The translations under genes were made by a program, and so were the position numbers. Source: Streptomyces sp. CB02261 (lineage in GTDB: Bacteria; Actinomycetota; Actinomycetes; Streptomycetales; Streptomycetaceae). From it: a stretch of DNA of 64,000 bases. Under the pieces are notes generated by a model. The model was not told the origin of the DNA. It searched no databases and was given only the letters and a program-made list of their open reading frames with translations. Shown here piece after piece: positions 50,768 through 58,896 of the stretch; position 1 is the stretch's first letter; each line of letters begins with the position of its first letter. Location: NCBI RefSeq assembly GCF_001905665.1, contig NZ_LIVX01000004.1, positions 523,019-587,018 on the forward strand, read 5' to 3'.

Positions 50768-51625
50768 TCAGTCGTGGGGAACGAGGGCCACGGGCACCGG
50801 ACTGTGGTGCAGGACGGCGTGGGCCACGCTGCCGATGTGTGCGCCGACCGTCGAACGGCGGGTACGCCGGCCCACCACCACAAGGGACGCCTCCCGGGTG
50901 ACCGCCGCCAGTTCGAGTCCGGCCGATCCGACCGCCACGCGGGCGACCGCCTCGACGTCGGGATACTTCGCCCGCCAGGGTTCCAGCATGACCTCCACCG
51001 AACGCTTGATCTCCGGCACCATGGAGAGCCTGAAGTCCGGGACCATCGCGGGCCCCAGACCCGCGTGCAGCGGGAGCTGCTGTACGTACACGACGAGGAC
51101 CTGGGTGTGCCGTCGCGCGGCTGCCTCGAAGGCGAAGCCCAGCACGGAGTCCACGGGCTGTCGCACGTCGGCCCCGACCACGACGGGGCCCCGTGGAGCG
51201 CTCGCCGCGCTGACGGCCCGTACCAGCACGACAGGACGCTCGACGACGCCGGCGACCGTCAGGCCGACCGAGCCGAGCAGGTAGCCGGCCACGCTGCCGA
51301 GTGCCCGCGAGCCGAGAACGAGCAGATCGCTCTCCTCAGCCGCGGCGACCAGACCCGGAACGGGCCCCGAGGGCAGCACGCGGGAGGTCACCGACAGGCC
51401 GGGATGGCGCTCACGCAGCTCACCGGCGGTGCGTGCCATCATCTCCTTGGCCCACCGTTCCTCGGACTCCCTCTCCACGAGCGACAGAGCGGCCTCCGGT
51501 ACCGGCTCCACCGCATGCACCAGATGCACGTCCGTACCGCGCAGCAGCGCCTCCTCGGCCGCCCACTCCGCAGCGGCGTAGGCCTGCTCCGTACCGTCCA
51601 GGCCGACCACGATGCTCCGCGTCAT
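50768..51625 (-). CDS. Universal stress protein, two UspA domains
   Basis: The ATG at 51625 gives 285 residues; it overlaps the stop of the CBS-BON gene (ATGA). Two tandem UspA folds begin SIVVGLDGTEQAYAAAEWAA and GPVVVGADVRQPVDSVLGFA. Each ends with the nucleotide-binding G-2x-G-9x-G pattern (GSRALGSVAGYLLGSVG; GRRTRRSTVGAHIGSVAH, with changes in the second). Probably ATP-binding and involved in survival under low oxygen. It converges on fdhA with only 10 bp between stops and no clear terminator. Confidence 0.92.
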   Translation of the reverse strand: MTRSIVVGLDGTEQAYAAAEWAAEEALLRGTDVHLVHAVEPVPEAALSLVERESEERWAKEMMARTAGELRERHPGLSVTSRVLPSGPVPGLVAAAEESDLLVLGSRALGSVAGYLLGSVGLTVAGVVERPVVLVRAVSAASAPRGPVVVGADVRQPVDSVLGFAFEAAARRHTQVLVVYVQQLPLHAGLGPAMVPDFRLSMVPEIKRSVEVMLEPWRAKYPDVEAVARVAVGSAGLELAAVTREASLVVVGRRTRRSTVGAHIGSVAHAVLHHSPVPVALVPHD

Positions 51626-52302
51626 GATCGTCCACCTCCTCGTTCGGTGTCGTCGACGTCGTACGTGAGACGGGTGGAGGACACCGAGACCACGCCGTCG
51701 ACGGTCGCGCACATGCGCTCGATCGCCGGGACCATGCCCCGGAAGGGCAGCCCGCCGCTGAGCTCCACCCGGCCGTCACGCACCTCGACGGCGAGGGCGG
51801 TCGGTTCGAGACGCAGCGTTCCACCGAGGACGTCCTCGACGATCTCCCTGCGGATGTCGTCGTCCTCACGGAGGAAGACGCCCAGCAGGTCGCGGCGGCT
51901 CACGATGCCCAGCAGGTGGTCGTCGGCGTCGACGACGACGAGCCGCTTCACTCTCTGGACCTCCATGAGCCGGGCCGCCTCGGCCACGGTCCATTCCGGG
52001 CGGGCGCACACCGCGGGGGCGGACATCAGCTCTTCGGCCCGCGTGCCCTCGGCCTTCGCCCGCTCCCACGCCTCCAGGTCCGGAACGGCCGGCAGGCCAC
52101 TCGGTGCGGCGGCCTGGTCGGCGGTCTTTCGCAGCAGATCGCCCTCCGACACCACCCCCAGGACCCGGCCGTCGCCGTCCACCACGGGTACAGCGGTCAC
52201 CTGGTGCTGCGAGAGCGTGCGGGCGATCTCCTTGAACGGGGTTTCGCCGCGGACGCTCACCACCTCACGGGTCATCAGCTGGTCGATCCTGCGGTGGCGC
52301 AT
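51622..52302 (-). CDS. CBS-pair protein with C-terminal BON domain
   Basis: Of two adjacent ATGs, the second (52302) has the better distance from GGAAGGAG; 226 residues. Two CBS motifs (MTREVVSVRGETPFKEIART and LMSAPAVCARPEWTVAEAAR) precede a BON domain (about 150-222; VEVRDGRVELSGGLPFRGMV). CBS pairs sense adenine nucleotides; BON domains bind membranes or lipids. This CBS-BON form is common in actinobacterial dormancy regions. It is co-translated with the universal stress gene. A weak dormancy-box-like sequence, GGGCCGAAAGGGGC at 52405-52418, lies upstream. Confidence 0.9.
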   Translation of the reverse strand: MRHRRIDQLMTREVVSVRGETPFKEIARTLSQHQVTAVPVVDGDGRVLGVVSEGDLLRKTADQAAAPSGLPAVPDLEAWERAKAEGTRAEELMSAPAVCARPEWTVAEAARLMEVQRVKRLVVVDADDHLLGIVSRRDLLGVFLREDDDIRREIVEDVLGGTLRLEPTALAVEVRDGRVELSGGLPFRGMVPAIERMCATVDGVVSVSSTRLTYDVDDTERGGGRS

Positions 52303-52615
52303 CATCCGCTCCTTCCCTGTGTGGACGTACTGGCCTCGGCCGCCAGGCGAGGCGCCCAAAGTCCTGTTGCTGCGAGGGTGTCGCCTTCGGGCGGCTGACG
52401 ACAAGGGCCGAAAGGGGCACGTCGGGACCCGGGCAGCACTGGCACGGACCGTCTGCCGATGCTTTCCTGAAAGTGAGGAGTGGGCCCGTCAGAGGGACGC
52501 GGGGAACGGCCTCGAGCCGCGCACCGCGCGATCAGGATCCGCGAGAAGCGGATGGGCCCCTCCTCCCGTCGTGTCTCCGCGGCGCCACCACACCTGGTCC
52601 GGGCGGGCCGCGCCC

Positions 52616-52631
52616 GGGACCGACCGGCCCT
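52616..52631. promoter_or_regulatory. Dormancy-type palindrome before a universal stress gene
   Basis: GGGACCGACCGGCCCT has the GGRCCG-NN-CGGCCC form, 71 bp upstream of the start at 52702. The surrounding 52303-52701 gap contains no other gene. Confidence 0.6.
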
Positions 52632-52701
52632 ATTCGGTCACTTCCACCCGGTGCGAGCGTGGCAGCAGGCCACCTCACGACCCGGAAAGGCGGTGGGCAC
52701 G

Positions 52702-53601
52702 ATGGAATCGCCCCTGGTGATAGGAGTCGACGGGTCCGACGCCAGTCTCACGGCCTTGGACTGGGCTGTCGACGAAGCGGTACGGCGCGGGCTTCCCCTG
52801 CGCATCGTCCATGCCTCCCTGTGGGAACGGTACGAGGGAGTCGTGCCGGCCTGGACCACGGACCGGCCCTCGGGCCAGGTCCTGGCCGAGAACATCGTCG
52901 GCACCGCGGCCGAACGCGTCCGGCGCCGGGCACCCGACCTCCCCCTCACTACGGCCGTCCTCGCCGAGGACGCGTCCAGTGCGCTGCTCAGTGAGGGGCG
53001 GGAGGGCACGATCCTCGTCGTCGGGGCACGCGGGCGCGGCGAGTTCGCCGACCTTCTGCTCGGTTCCGTGAGCCTCATCGTGGCCGCCCGAGCCCACTGT
53101 CCGGTCGTCGTCGTCCGGGGGGACCGGCAGGCCCTGGAAGCACGCCATGGGCGCGTCCTGCTCGGCGTCGGTGAACACGACCTGGACTCGCCGGCCGTGC
53201 GGTTCGCCTTCCGCGAGGCGGCCGTCCGGGACGCGGAACTCGACGTCGTCCGCACCTGGCGACGGCAGGCCCATGAACCGGCCGGCCACCTGCTGATGAG
53301 GCGCGCAGGGGCGGCCTACTTCACGGAAGGGGCTTCCGAACTGCTCGACAAGGCCCTTGAGGCCGCGGCGTCCGAACATCCCCAGGTGCGCCTGCGCAGG
53401 AGCACGGTCGAGGGCTCCGCCCACAAGGTACTGACCGAGCGCTCCGCCGCCGCCGACCTGCTGGTTGTCGGCGCCAGGCGCCGGGAAGGGCTCGTCGGCC
53501 TGGAGCTCGGCAGAGTCGCCCACCGCGCCCTGCACCACGCCTCGTGTCCGGTCGGCGTCGTACCCCAGCGGCGTCCGGAGACCGCGGAAGGAGACCGGTG
53601 A
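52702..53601 (+). CDS. Universal stress protein, two UspA domains
   Basis: An ATG after GGAAAGGCGG gives 299 residues. The first domain starts SPLVIGVDGSDASLTALDWA and closes with GARGRGEFADLLLGSVS; the second starts GRVLLGVGEHDLDSPAVRFA and closes with GARRREGLVGLELGRVAH. The first ATP-binding loop is canonical. It leads a two-gene operon with the XRE-PNPOx gene, whose ATG overlaps its stop, and has a dormancy-type palindrome upstream. Confidence 0.92.
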   Translation: MESPLVIGVDGSDASLTALDWAVDEAVRRGLPLRIVHASLWERYEGVVPAWTTDRPSGQVLAENIVGTAAERVRRRAPDLPLTTAVLAEDASSALLSEGREGTILVVGARGRGEFADLLLGSVSLIVAARAHCPVVVVRGDRQALEARHGRVLLGVGEHDLDSPAVRFAFREAAVRDAELDVVRTWRRQAHEPAGHLLMRRAGAAYFTEGASELLDKALEAAASEHPQVRLRRSTVEGSAHKVLTERSAAADLLVVGARRREGLVGLELGRVAHRALHHASCPVGVVPQRRPETAEGDR

Positions 53602-54308
53602 TGAACACGGACGGTGACCCGCGTGCCTCGCACGCCACGAGCGACCTCGGCCGCCGTGTCGCGTCCAGGCGCACCCGGCTCGGCCTGTCCTGGGAGGACG
53701 TGGCCGAACGGGCCGGCTCGACACCCGGCTTCATCGCCTATGTGGAGGAGCAGGTGGCCACCCCGGGGATCGAGTTCCTGGTCCGGCTTGCGAACGCCCT
53801 GGAGACCACTGTCCAGGAGCTCACCGGGTACACGGCGGACCTCGCGCCGGGAGCAGCCCGCGCCGGGTACCGGGCACGGATGGAGGAGATCGGCGAGGCC
53901 GAGTGCTGGGAGCTGCTCGACGGCCACGGCGTCGGCCGGGTCGCCGTCGAAGGACGGGACGGGCTGATGGTGTTCCCCGTGAACTACCAGGTCGTCGACG
54001 GGGACGTGGTCTTCATGACTGCTGCGGACTCGACCCTCGCGCGCGCCTCGACGTCCGGTGTGGAGATCGCCTTCGAGGAGGACCACCTCGACGAAGCCTT
54101 CAGCCGGGGCTGGAGCGTGCTCCTTGTCGGTCCGGCACGCACGGTGTCGGAGGAGACGGAAGTGCGGAGGATCAAGGACGCTGTCCACTCGGCGCCGTGG
54201 GCGGGGGACGGCCGGGACACCGTGGTGGTCCTCTCACCGCGCCGGGTGACCGGACGGCGCATCCAGGTGCCGGGCGCGCCCGGCACGCCGTCCGGGCCCA
54301 CTGACTAG
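53601..54308 (+). CDS. XRE helix-turn-helix fused to a PNPOx-like flavin domain
   Basis: The ATG shares a base with the preceding stop (TGATG). The 235 residues comprise an N-terminal XRE-type helix-turn-helix (about 16-72; LGRRVASRRTRLGLSWEDVA, FLVRLANALETTVQELTG) and a C-terminal split-barrel pyridoxamine-phosphate-oxidase-like domain (about 88-225; CWELLDGHGVGRVAVEGRDG, MVFPVNYQVVDGDVVFMTAA). Such barrels bind FMN, F420 or heme. The fusion could be a redox- or ligand-responsive repressor; alternatively the helix-turn-helix may only help dimerisation. Target genes are unknown. Confidence 0.88.
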   Translation: MNTDGDPRASHATSDLGRRVASRRTRLGLSWEDVAERAGSTPGFIAYVEEQVATPGIEFLVRLANALETTVQELTGYTADLAPGAARAGYRARMEEIGEAECWELLDGHGVGRVAVEGRDGLMVFPVNYQVVDGDVVFMTAADSTLARASTSGVEIAFEEDHLDEAFSRGWSVLLVGPARTVSEETEVRRIKDAVHSAPWAGDGRDTVVVLSPRRVTGRRIQVPGAPGTPSGPTD

Positions 54309-54334
54309 ACGGGTACCGGACCGGCTCGCCGCCA

Positions 54335-54616
54335 GTGGACCGCCGACGAACGCGTCGTCCGACCGATGCCCCAGACCGCGACAGGGTCACCGACGAAGTC
54401 GAGACCGCCACCGACACCACGCCGCGAAAGGACGGCCCGTACAGAAGCGCGACGGCCGTCGACCCCGTGTGCGGCATGGAAGTCGGCCCCACGACCGCAC
54501 CCGAACACCGAGACAGCCCCGCAGGCCCACTGCACTTCCGCTCCACCCACTGCGCCACTGCCCACGATGCCGCTCCCGACCGCTACACGCCGTCCATCAG
54601 CCGCCGACATCCGTAG
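54335..54616 (+). CDS. YHS-domain protein
   Basis: A GTG at 54335 opens a 93-residue frame. The C-terminal half reads AVDPVCGMEVGPTTAPEHRD, then LHFRSTHCATAHDAAPDRYT, which follows the YHS pattern (DPVCGM, a second Cys, final RYT) found in metal-handling proteins and copper ATPases. The N-terminal part is basic and featureless, so the start is uncertain. It overlaps the tail of the divergent-side universal stress gene by 20 bp on the opposite strand. Confidence 0.65.
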   Translation: MDRRRTRRPTDAPDRDRVTDEVETATDTTPRKDGPYRSATAVDPVCGMEVGPTTAPEHRDSPAGPLHFRSTHCATAHDAAPDRYTPSISRRHP

Positions 54617-55535
54617 AACACGCGGCAGAGATGGCGTCCGTCTGTGCGCCGGCGAAGACGGAGTCGCCACCGTCCCCTGACATCAAGGGGACGACGGCGA
54701 CCGGCGCTGGGCTGTGGTGGATGACCGCGTGGGCGACATGGCCGAGACGCGCGCCGAGGGGGACCTTCCGGCTCCGGCGTCCCACGACAACCAGTTGCGC
54801 GGTCTGTGACGCCTCGACCAGCTGGTACGCGGGCGGGCCCACCACCGCCTCGGCCGCGACGTCCACGCCCGCGTACCGCTTCCGCCAGAGTTCCAGCAGG
54901 TCGTCCAGCCCCCCGAGGAGGCGGTCGCCCAGCTCCTCGCCGATCCCCGGGTCCATGACGGCCGCGTAGCCGTACGAGGCGGGCAGCGTCCAGCTGTGCA
55001 GGAACCGCAGGGGCGTGCCCCTGCGGGCCGCCTCCGCGAACGAGAACGCGAGCAGGGCTTCGCACGGGCGGTAGATGTCGACACCCACCACGATCCCGCC
55101 TTCGGGAGCCACGTGGTCGTCCTCCGCGCGCACGAGGACGACCGGCTGCCGCGCCGCGCCGACGACGGCGAGGGAGACCGAGCCGACGACGAAGCCGCGC
55201 ACCCCACCGAGCCCACGCGAGCCCAGGACCGTCAGATCCGCCTCGTTCGCGGCGGCCGTCAGTTCCTCGGCCGCCCGGCCACGCGCACGCTCCGTGAGCA
55301 CCTCGAGGCCGGGATGGTCCTTCCGCACGCGGTCCGCCTCGTCCCGCAAGAGACTCTCGGCCTGCTCGGCCGAGGGGCGGGCGTACGACAGGGGCACCTC
55401 AGGGGCGTCCGGCCAGTCCTCGATGTGCACCAGCCGGAGGGGGACTTCGCGCAACACCGCTGCCGTCGCCGCCCACCCTACGGCCGCGAGGCTTTGCTTC
55501 GAGCCGTCCAGACCGACGGTGACCTGGGCCGTCAT
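54597..55535 (-). CDS. Universal stress protein, two UspA domains
   Basis: The ATG at 55535 follows GAGGAGG; 312 residues. Domains start QVTVGLDGSKQSLAAVGWAA and GGIVVGVDIYRPCEALLAFS. ATP-binding loops are GSRGLGGVRGFVVGSVS and GRRSRKVPLGARLGHVAH. A 20-residue tail (GDSVFAGAQTDAISAACSTD) follows the second domain. It is divergent from the pair at 55760 and 56662, with a near-perfect dormancy palindrome in the 224-bp gap between them. Confidence 0.92.
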   Translation of the reverse strand: MTAQVTVGLDGSKQSLAAVGWAATAAVLREVPLRLVHIEDWPDAPEVPLSYARPSAEQAESLLRDEADRVRKDHPGLEVLTERARGRAAEELTAAANEADLTVLGSRGLGGVRGFVVGSVSLAVVGAARQPVVLVRAEDDHVAPEGGIVVGVDIYRPCEALLAFSFAEAARRGTPLRFLHSWTLPASYGYAAVMDPGIGEELGDRLLGGLDDLLELWRKRYAGVDVAAEAVVGPPAYQLVEASQTAQLVVVGRRSRKVPLGARLGHVAHAVIHHSPAPVAVVPLMSGDGGDSVFAGAQTDAISAACSTDVGG

Positions 55536-55650
55536 GACGTGCCTCCTCAGTCGTGTCCTCTCCGTTCCGTCCTGGTCCGGATCGGAGAGGACGTCCCGAA
55601 CTTCAGGCTGGTGGTCCCGTGCCACCGACAGCAGGGCCGGGCGGGTCTCG

Positions 55651-55670
55651 ATGGGGGCCGAACGGCCCAT
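55651..55670. promoter_or_regulatory. Dormancy-type palindrome between divergent stress genes
   Basis: ATGGGGGCCGAACGGCCCAT contains the perfect arms GGGCCG and CGGCCC around AA. It sits 116 bp before one gene and 90 bp before the other, so it can serve both directions. Confidence 0.7.
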
Positions 55671-55759
55671 CCCGAGAAGGCTCGCCACGGTGTCAGCGTG
55701 GGAGGTGTCGCCGCTCGGGACGTGCTCCCGAGCCCCGGGCGTACGCCGGAGGAGGAACC

Positions 55760-56665
55760 ATGACCAGCGAGATCCCCGCTCGACCGGAGCTCGGCAACGT
55801 CGTCGCGGGAGTCGACGGGTCCCCTTCCGGGCGCACCGCCGTCCTCTGGGCCGCCGCCGAAGCGGACCGACGGGGCCGGCCCCTGCAGCTCGTCCACGCC
55901 GCCGACACCGACCGCCGAGCGCTCTTCGCCAATGCCGAGACGATCCAGGCGGTACGCGAAGCGGGCCGCGACCTGCTGATCGAGACAGCGAGCACTGTCC
56001 AAGAGCGCTTTCCGGACCTTGCCGTCACGAAGGAACTGAGCCGCCAGGAGCCGGTCGCCGGTCTCCGGGCCGCCGCCGGCCACCACGGCACGATCGTGGT
56101 GGGCAACCGGGGGCTCGGCGGCTTCTCGGCCCTCATGCTCGGCTCCGTCGGTCTGGGGGTGGCAGCCCGCGCCGAGGCCCCCGTGATCGTCGTCCGTGGT
56201 GACAGCGACCGCCCCGAGTCGGGCTCGGTGACGGCTGCCGTTCACGGCGCCTCTGATGTCGGCTGGCTGCTCGTCGCGGCGGCCGAGGCGGACGCCCGCA
56301 AGGCGGTGTTGCGACTGGTGAGTGTCTGGAACGTGCTCACCCACGTCGGCAGCGTCGCGACCATGCTGGACGACCTCGGCGAGATCGCGCAGCAGCGCGT
56401 GCACGAGATCAAGGCGCTCGCCGACCGTGTGCGTGACTTCTATCCCCGGCTCATCGTCAGCCATCACGTCGAGACGGGCACGAGCGCGCCCGGGCTCCTG
56501 GTGGAGGCGAGTGCCCACACAGATCTGCTCGTGATGGGCAGAGAACACCGCGCTCTGGGCGCAGGCCCGTCCCTGGGGCGCGTCACCCACGTCCTGCTCC
56601 ACCACGCCCACTGCCCGGTGGAGATCGTCCCACCCGCCTTCGCCACCCGAGTCGAGGAGACGTGA
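55760..56665 (+). CDS. Universal stress protein, two UspA domains
   Basis: The ATG follows GGAGGAGGAA; 301 residues. The first domain (GNVVAGVDGSPSGRTAVLWA) has a canonical ATP loop GNRGLGGFSALMLGSVG. The second (VTAAVHGASDVGWLLVAAAE) has lost the usual GVDGS entry and ends GREHRALGAGPSLGRVTH, so it may not bind nucleotide. The stop overlaps the next start (GTGA), making a two-gene operon. Confidence 0.92.
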   Translation: MTSEIPARPELGNVVAGVDGSPSGRTAVLWAAAEADRRGRPLQLVHAADTDRRALFANAETIQAVREAGRDLLIETASTVQERFPDLAVTKELSRQEPVAGLRAAAGHHGTIVVGNRGLGGFSALMLGSVGLGVAARAEAPVIVVRGDSDRPESGSVTAAVHGASDVGWLLVAAAEADARKAVLRLVSVWNVLTHVGSVATMLDDLGEIAQQRVHEIKALADRVRDFYPRLIVSHHVETGTSAPGLLVEASAHTDLLVMGREHRALGAGPSLGRVTHVLLHHAHCPVEIVPPAFATRVEET

Positions 56666-57672
56666 ACGACATCCTGCTCGGAGTTGACCCCCGGGAGCAG
56701 TCCGTCCCCGCTCTCGTCTGGGCAGCCGACGAGGCCGTACGAAGAGGACTGGCGCTCCGCCTGGTCGTCGCCGTACCGCCCTCCCACGAGGGGTTCCGGT
56801 ACGACGCGCTGGCCCACCAGAGCGCCCTGCGGATTCGCGCGGAGTCGGCGATCGCCAGCGCGGAGGACCTGGTACGGGAGCTCCACGGTGGTCTGCGGAT
56901 CGCGACGGAACGTGTGAACGGTGTGCCGGCGGCCGTCCTCCGCGACATGGCGCCGCACGCCGCAGTCGTCGTCGTCGGCTCGCGCCGTCTCGGCAGGGCG
57001 GCCGAGGTGTTCAGCGAGAGCTCCGTGGTCGTCCCGCTCACCGCGCGTGCCGCCTGCCCCGTCGTCGTGGTCCGCGTACCCGAGCAGAATGCCGTGCACC
57101 CACCGACCCTCGTCGTCGGCGTGGACGGAAGCGAGTCCTCACAGGCCGCGATCGCCTTCGCCGTCGAGGAGGCGAGCCTGCGCGAAGCACGACTGCGCGC
57201 CGTCTGGGTCTGGCCCCATCCCGTCCTCGCCCACGACGGTCGGGACGAGGGTCTGGCCGAGCGCCGTCGGCTGCTGGCCGAGTCGGTTGCGGGGTGGGCG
57301 GAGAGGTATCCGGACGTCGCCATCTCCCAAGAGGTCCTTCGGGGACACCCGGTCGAGCAACTCGCCCTGGCGTCGCAGGAGTCCCTCGCCCTGATCGTCG
57401 GCCGGAGAGGCCGTGGCGGCTACTCCGGCATGCGGCTGGGGTCGACGGTCCACGGCCTGCTGCACCGTGCCATGTGTCCGGTCATCACCGTTCCCCTCCC
57501 ACGCCGCGGAGGGCGGTCCGGCGACCCTGCATGGGCCGACCGGTCCCTTTCCCGCACGACTGACCGGCCCCGGCCCGGTGACCCGCTCGCCACTGGGGCG
57601 CGACGACCTCCACGCGGGACGGTGGGTCGAGAGGACGACCCCGGTCCGTCCGTCGGTTCCCCGGAGAGGTGA
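56662..57672 (+). CDS. Universal stress protein with extended C-terminus
   Basis: The GTG at 56662 overlaps the preceding stop. The first domain (DILLGVDPREQSVPALVWAA) lacks the usual DGS. The second (LVVGVDGSESSQAAIAFAVE) ends with the intact loop GRRGRGGYSGMRLGSTVH and CPVITVPL, where such proteins normally stop. Here the frame runs on for about 55 low-complexity residues across the palindrome at 57531, giving 336 in all. The tail is probably readthrough into an old promoter region after loss of the stop codon. The domains themselves look functional. Confidence 0.88.
   Translation: MNDILLGVDPREQSVPALVWAADEAVRRGLALRLVVAVPPSHEGFRYDALAHQSALRIRAESAIASAEDLVRELHGGLRIATERVNGVPAAVLRDMAPHAAVVVVGSRRLGRAAEVFSESSVVVPLTARAACPVVVVRVPEQNAVHPPTLVVGVDGSESSQAAIAFAVEEASLREARLRAVWVWPHPVLAHDGRDEGLAERRRLLAESVAGWAERYPDVAISQEVLRGHPVEQLALASQESLALIVGRRGRGGYSGMRLGSTVHGLLHRAMCPVITVPLPRRGGRSGDPAWADRSLSRTTDRPRPGDPLATGARRPPRGTVGREDDPGPSVGSPER
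57531..57547. promoter_or_regulatory. Dormancy-type palindrome inside the extended stress-protein frame
   Basis: ATGGGCCGACCGGTCCC carries the arms GGGCCG and CGGTCC. It lies 170 bp before the PEP synthase remnant, so it was probably the promoter site of that lost gene. Confidence 0.6.
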
Positions 57673-57702
57673 GCACCATGCAGCACGGGTCCTCGCCCGT
57701 CC

Positions 57703-58011
57703 CTGGCGAATCCCTCCTGCAACGACCTCACGCGTCTCACCCTCGGCGTCGACCGCGACTCCGAGGCCCTGGCCCACGTCTTCGACGAGCGCGACCCCGC
57801 AGTCGTCCGCAGTATCCAGACCCTCGCAGCCCCCGCCCACGCGGCCGGCCGCCCTGCCGGAGTGTGCGGGCAGCGGCCAAGCGACGATCCGGCGTTCACC
57901 GCGATCCTGGTCGCCGCGGGCCTCGACTCCATCTCCGTGGCGCCGGACAGTTTCGCAGCCGGCGCGAGTCACGTCGCCCGAGCGGAGGCGACGCTCGAGA
58001 CCGATGCTTGA
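57703..58011 (+). pseudogene. Phosphoenolpyruvate synthase, C-terminal remnant
   Basis: The frame has no usable start but reads CNDLTRLTLGVDRDSEALAH, VFDERDPAVVRSIQTLAAPA, AAGRPAGVCGQRPSDDPAFT and AGLDSISVAPDSFAAGASHV before a stop at 58009-58011. This is the end of the PEP/pyruvate-binding barrel of PpsA, including NDLTQLTLGVDRDS-like and GICGQ-like catalytic segments. About 100 of roughly 800 residues remain. The left boundary near 57703 lies just after the promoter-type palindrome, so most of the gene was removed by one deletion. Confidence 0.8.
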
Positions 58012-58028
58012 CGAAGGGAGGAGTGACG

Positions 58029-58211
58029 ATGCCCAGGAAAACACGGAACCGAGTCGCCCGGGACGCCGGGCCGTCGGCCCGGCCCGGTCGACAGACCGCC
58101 ACGGACACGCGGCGTGGACGCCCCATGAACCACCAGCCGCCCGCCGAGGGGGCGAACGGGCGTCCCATGCGTCCGGTACACACCACCAGGGTGTCGACGC
58201 TCTTCCTCTGA
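58029..58211 (+). CDS. Small basic hypothetical protein
   Basis: AGGGAGGAG sits 8 bp before an ATG that encodes 60 residues (MPRKTRNRVARDAGPSARPG, ending TTRVSTLFL). It is rich in Arg and Pro, with no domain I recognise. The good ribosome site favours translation. Downstream, GAAAGGAGG belongs to the CBS gene. It could be a further remnant. Confidence 0.4.
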   Translation: MPRKTRNRVARDAGPSARPGRQTATDTRRGRPMNHQPPAEGANGRPMRPVHTTRVSTLFL

Positions 58212-58266
58212 CCAACGGCGGATCGGCCGGATCGCGAGCAGGGGGGCCTGAAAGGAGGACGCGGCC

Positions 58267-58680
58267 ATGACGACCGCAAGGGAGATCATGCACACCGGTG
58301 CGAGCTGCGTGCAGGAGAACGAGAGCCTGATGGACGCCGCACGCCGCATGAGCGAACTGGATGTCGGCGCACTGCCCATCTGCGGACCGGACGACCGGTT
58401 GCACGGCATCATCACCGACCGGGACATCGTGGTGAAGTGCCTCGCCAAGGGCAAGGACCCCCAACGGATGACGGCCGGGCACCTCGCCCAGGGCAAGCCG
58501 GTCACCGTGGATGCGGGCGCCGACAGCGAAGAGGTGCTCCGCACGATGCAGGACCACCACATTCGCCGCGTGCCCGTGATCGACGACCATCGCCTGGTCG
58601 GCATGATCAGTGAGGCGGACCTGGCGCGGCACCTGCCGGAGGAACGGGTCGGCCACTTCGTCGAGGAGATCTGCCGCTGA
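58267..58680 (+). CDS. CBS-pair protein
   Basis: The ATG follows GAAAGGAGG; 137 residues consisting of two CBS motifs only (REIMHTGASCVQENESLMDA, GIITDRDIVVKCLAKGKDPQ; GKPVTVDAGADSEEVLRTMQ, RVPVIDDHRLVGMISEADLA). Stand-alone CBS pairs of this kind occur in actinobacterial hypoxia regulons, such as Rv2626c, and bind adenine nucleotides or modulate partner proteins. No attached catalytic domain. Confidence 0.92.
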   Translation: MTTAREIMHTGASCVQENESLMDAARRMSELDVGALPICGPDDRLHGIITDRDIVVKCLAKGKDPQRMTAGHLAQGKPVTVDAGADSEEVLRTMQDHHIRRVPVIDDHRLVGMISEADLARHLPEERVGHFVEEICR

Positions 58681-58700
58681 CAGCACCGGAGCCGTGGCCC

Positions 58701-58740
58701 ATGGGCCGTTCGGTCCTTCCTGGCAAGGCCCGTTCGGCCT
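58701..58740. promoter_or_regulatory. Tandem dormancy-type palindromes before hsp20
   Basis: ATGGGCCGTTCGGTCC (58701-58716) is followed by AGGCCCGTTCGGCCT (58726-58740), about 24 bp apart centre to centre. They lie 160-200 bp before the Hsp20 start. Two sites in tandem suggest cooperative binding. Confidence 0.65.
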
Positions 58741-58793
58741 CTTCGGAAAACCCCCTTGGACGCTGCGCCACGCGACCTTGCGGGCGGACGATT

Positions 58794-58825
58794 GGGTTAC
58801 GGAGTCGGACCGGGCCCCGTAACCC
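58794..58825. repeat. Inverted repeat in the hsp20 leader
   Basis: GGGTTACGG at 58794-58802 pairs with CCGTAACCC at 58817-58825 around a 14-nt spacer. It is 72 bp before the hsp20 start, so it could be a second regulatory site or a structured 5' leader. A related stretch, GGCCCGGTGACCCG, occurs near 57580. Confidence 0.5.
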
Positions 58826-58896
58826 GATCCGCCGACCGTCCGTACCGACTCGGGTCCACGGCGACCGTCCTGGGCCCCGTACACGAGGAGCAGACA

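Noticed and set aside
52485..52501. GGGCCCGTCAGAGGGAC as a dormancy palindrome
   Set aside because: The arms do not match the GGGCCG-NN-CGGYCC form and lack dyad symmetry.
52675..54188. Minus-strand frames opposite the stress protein and PNPOx genes
   Set aside because: They overlap fully with conserved genes and show no recognisable motif.
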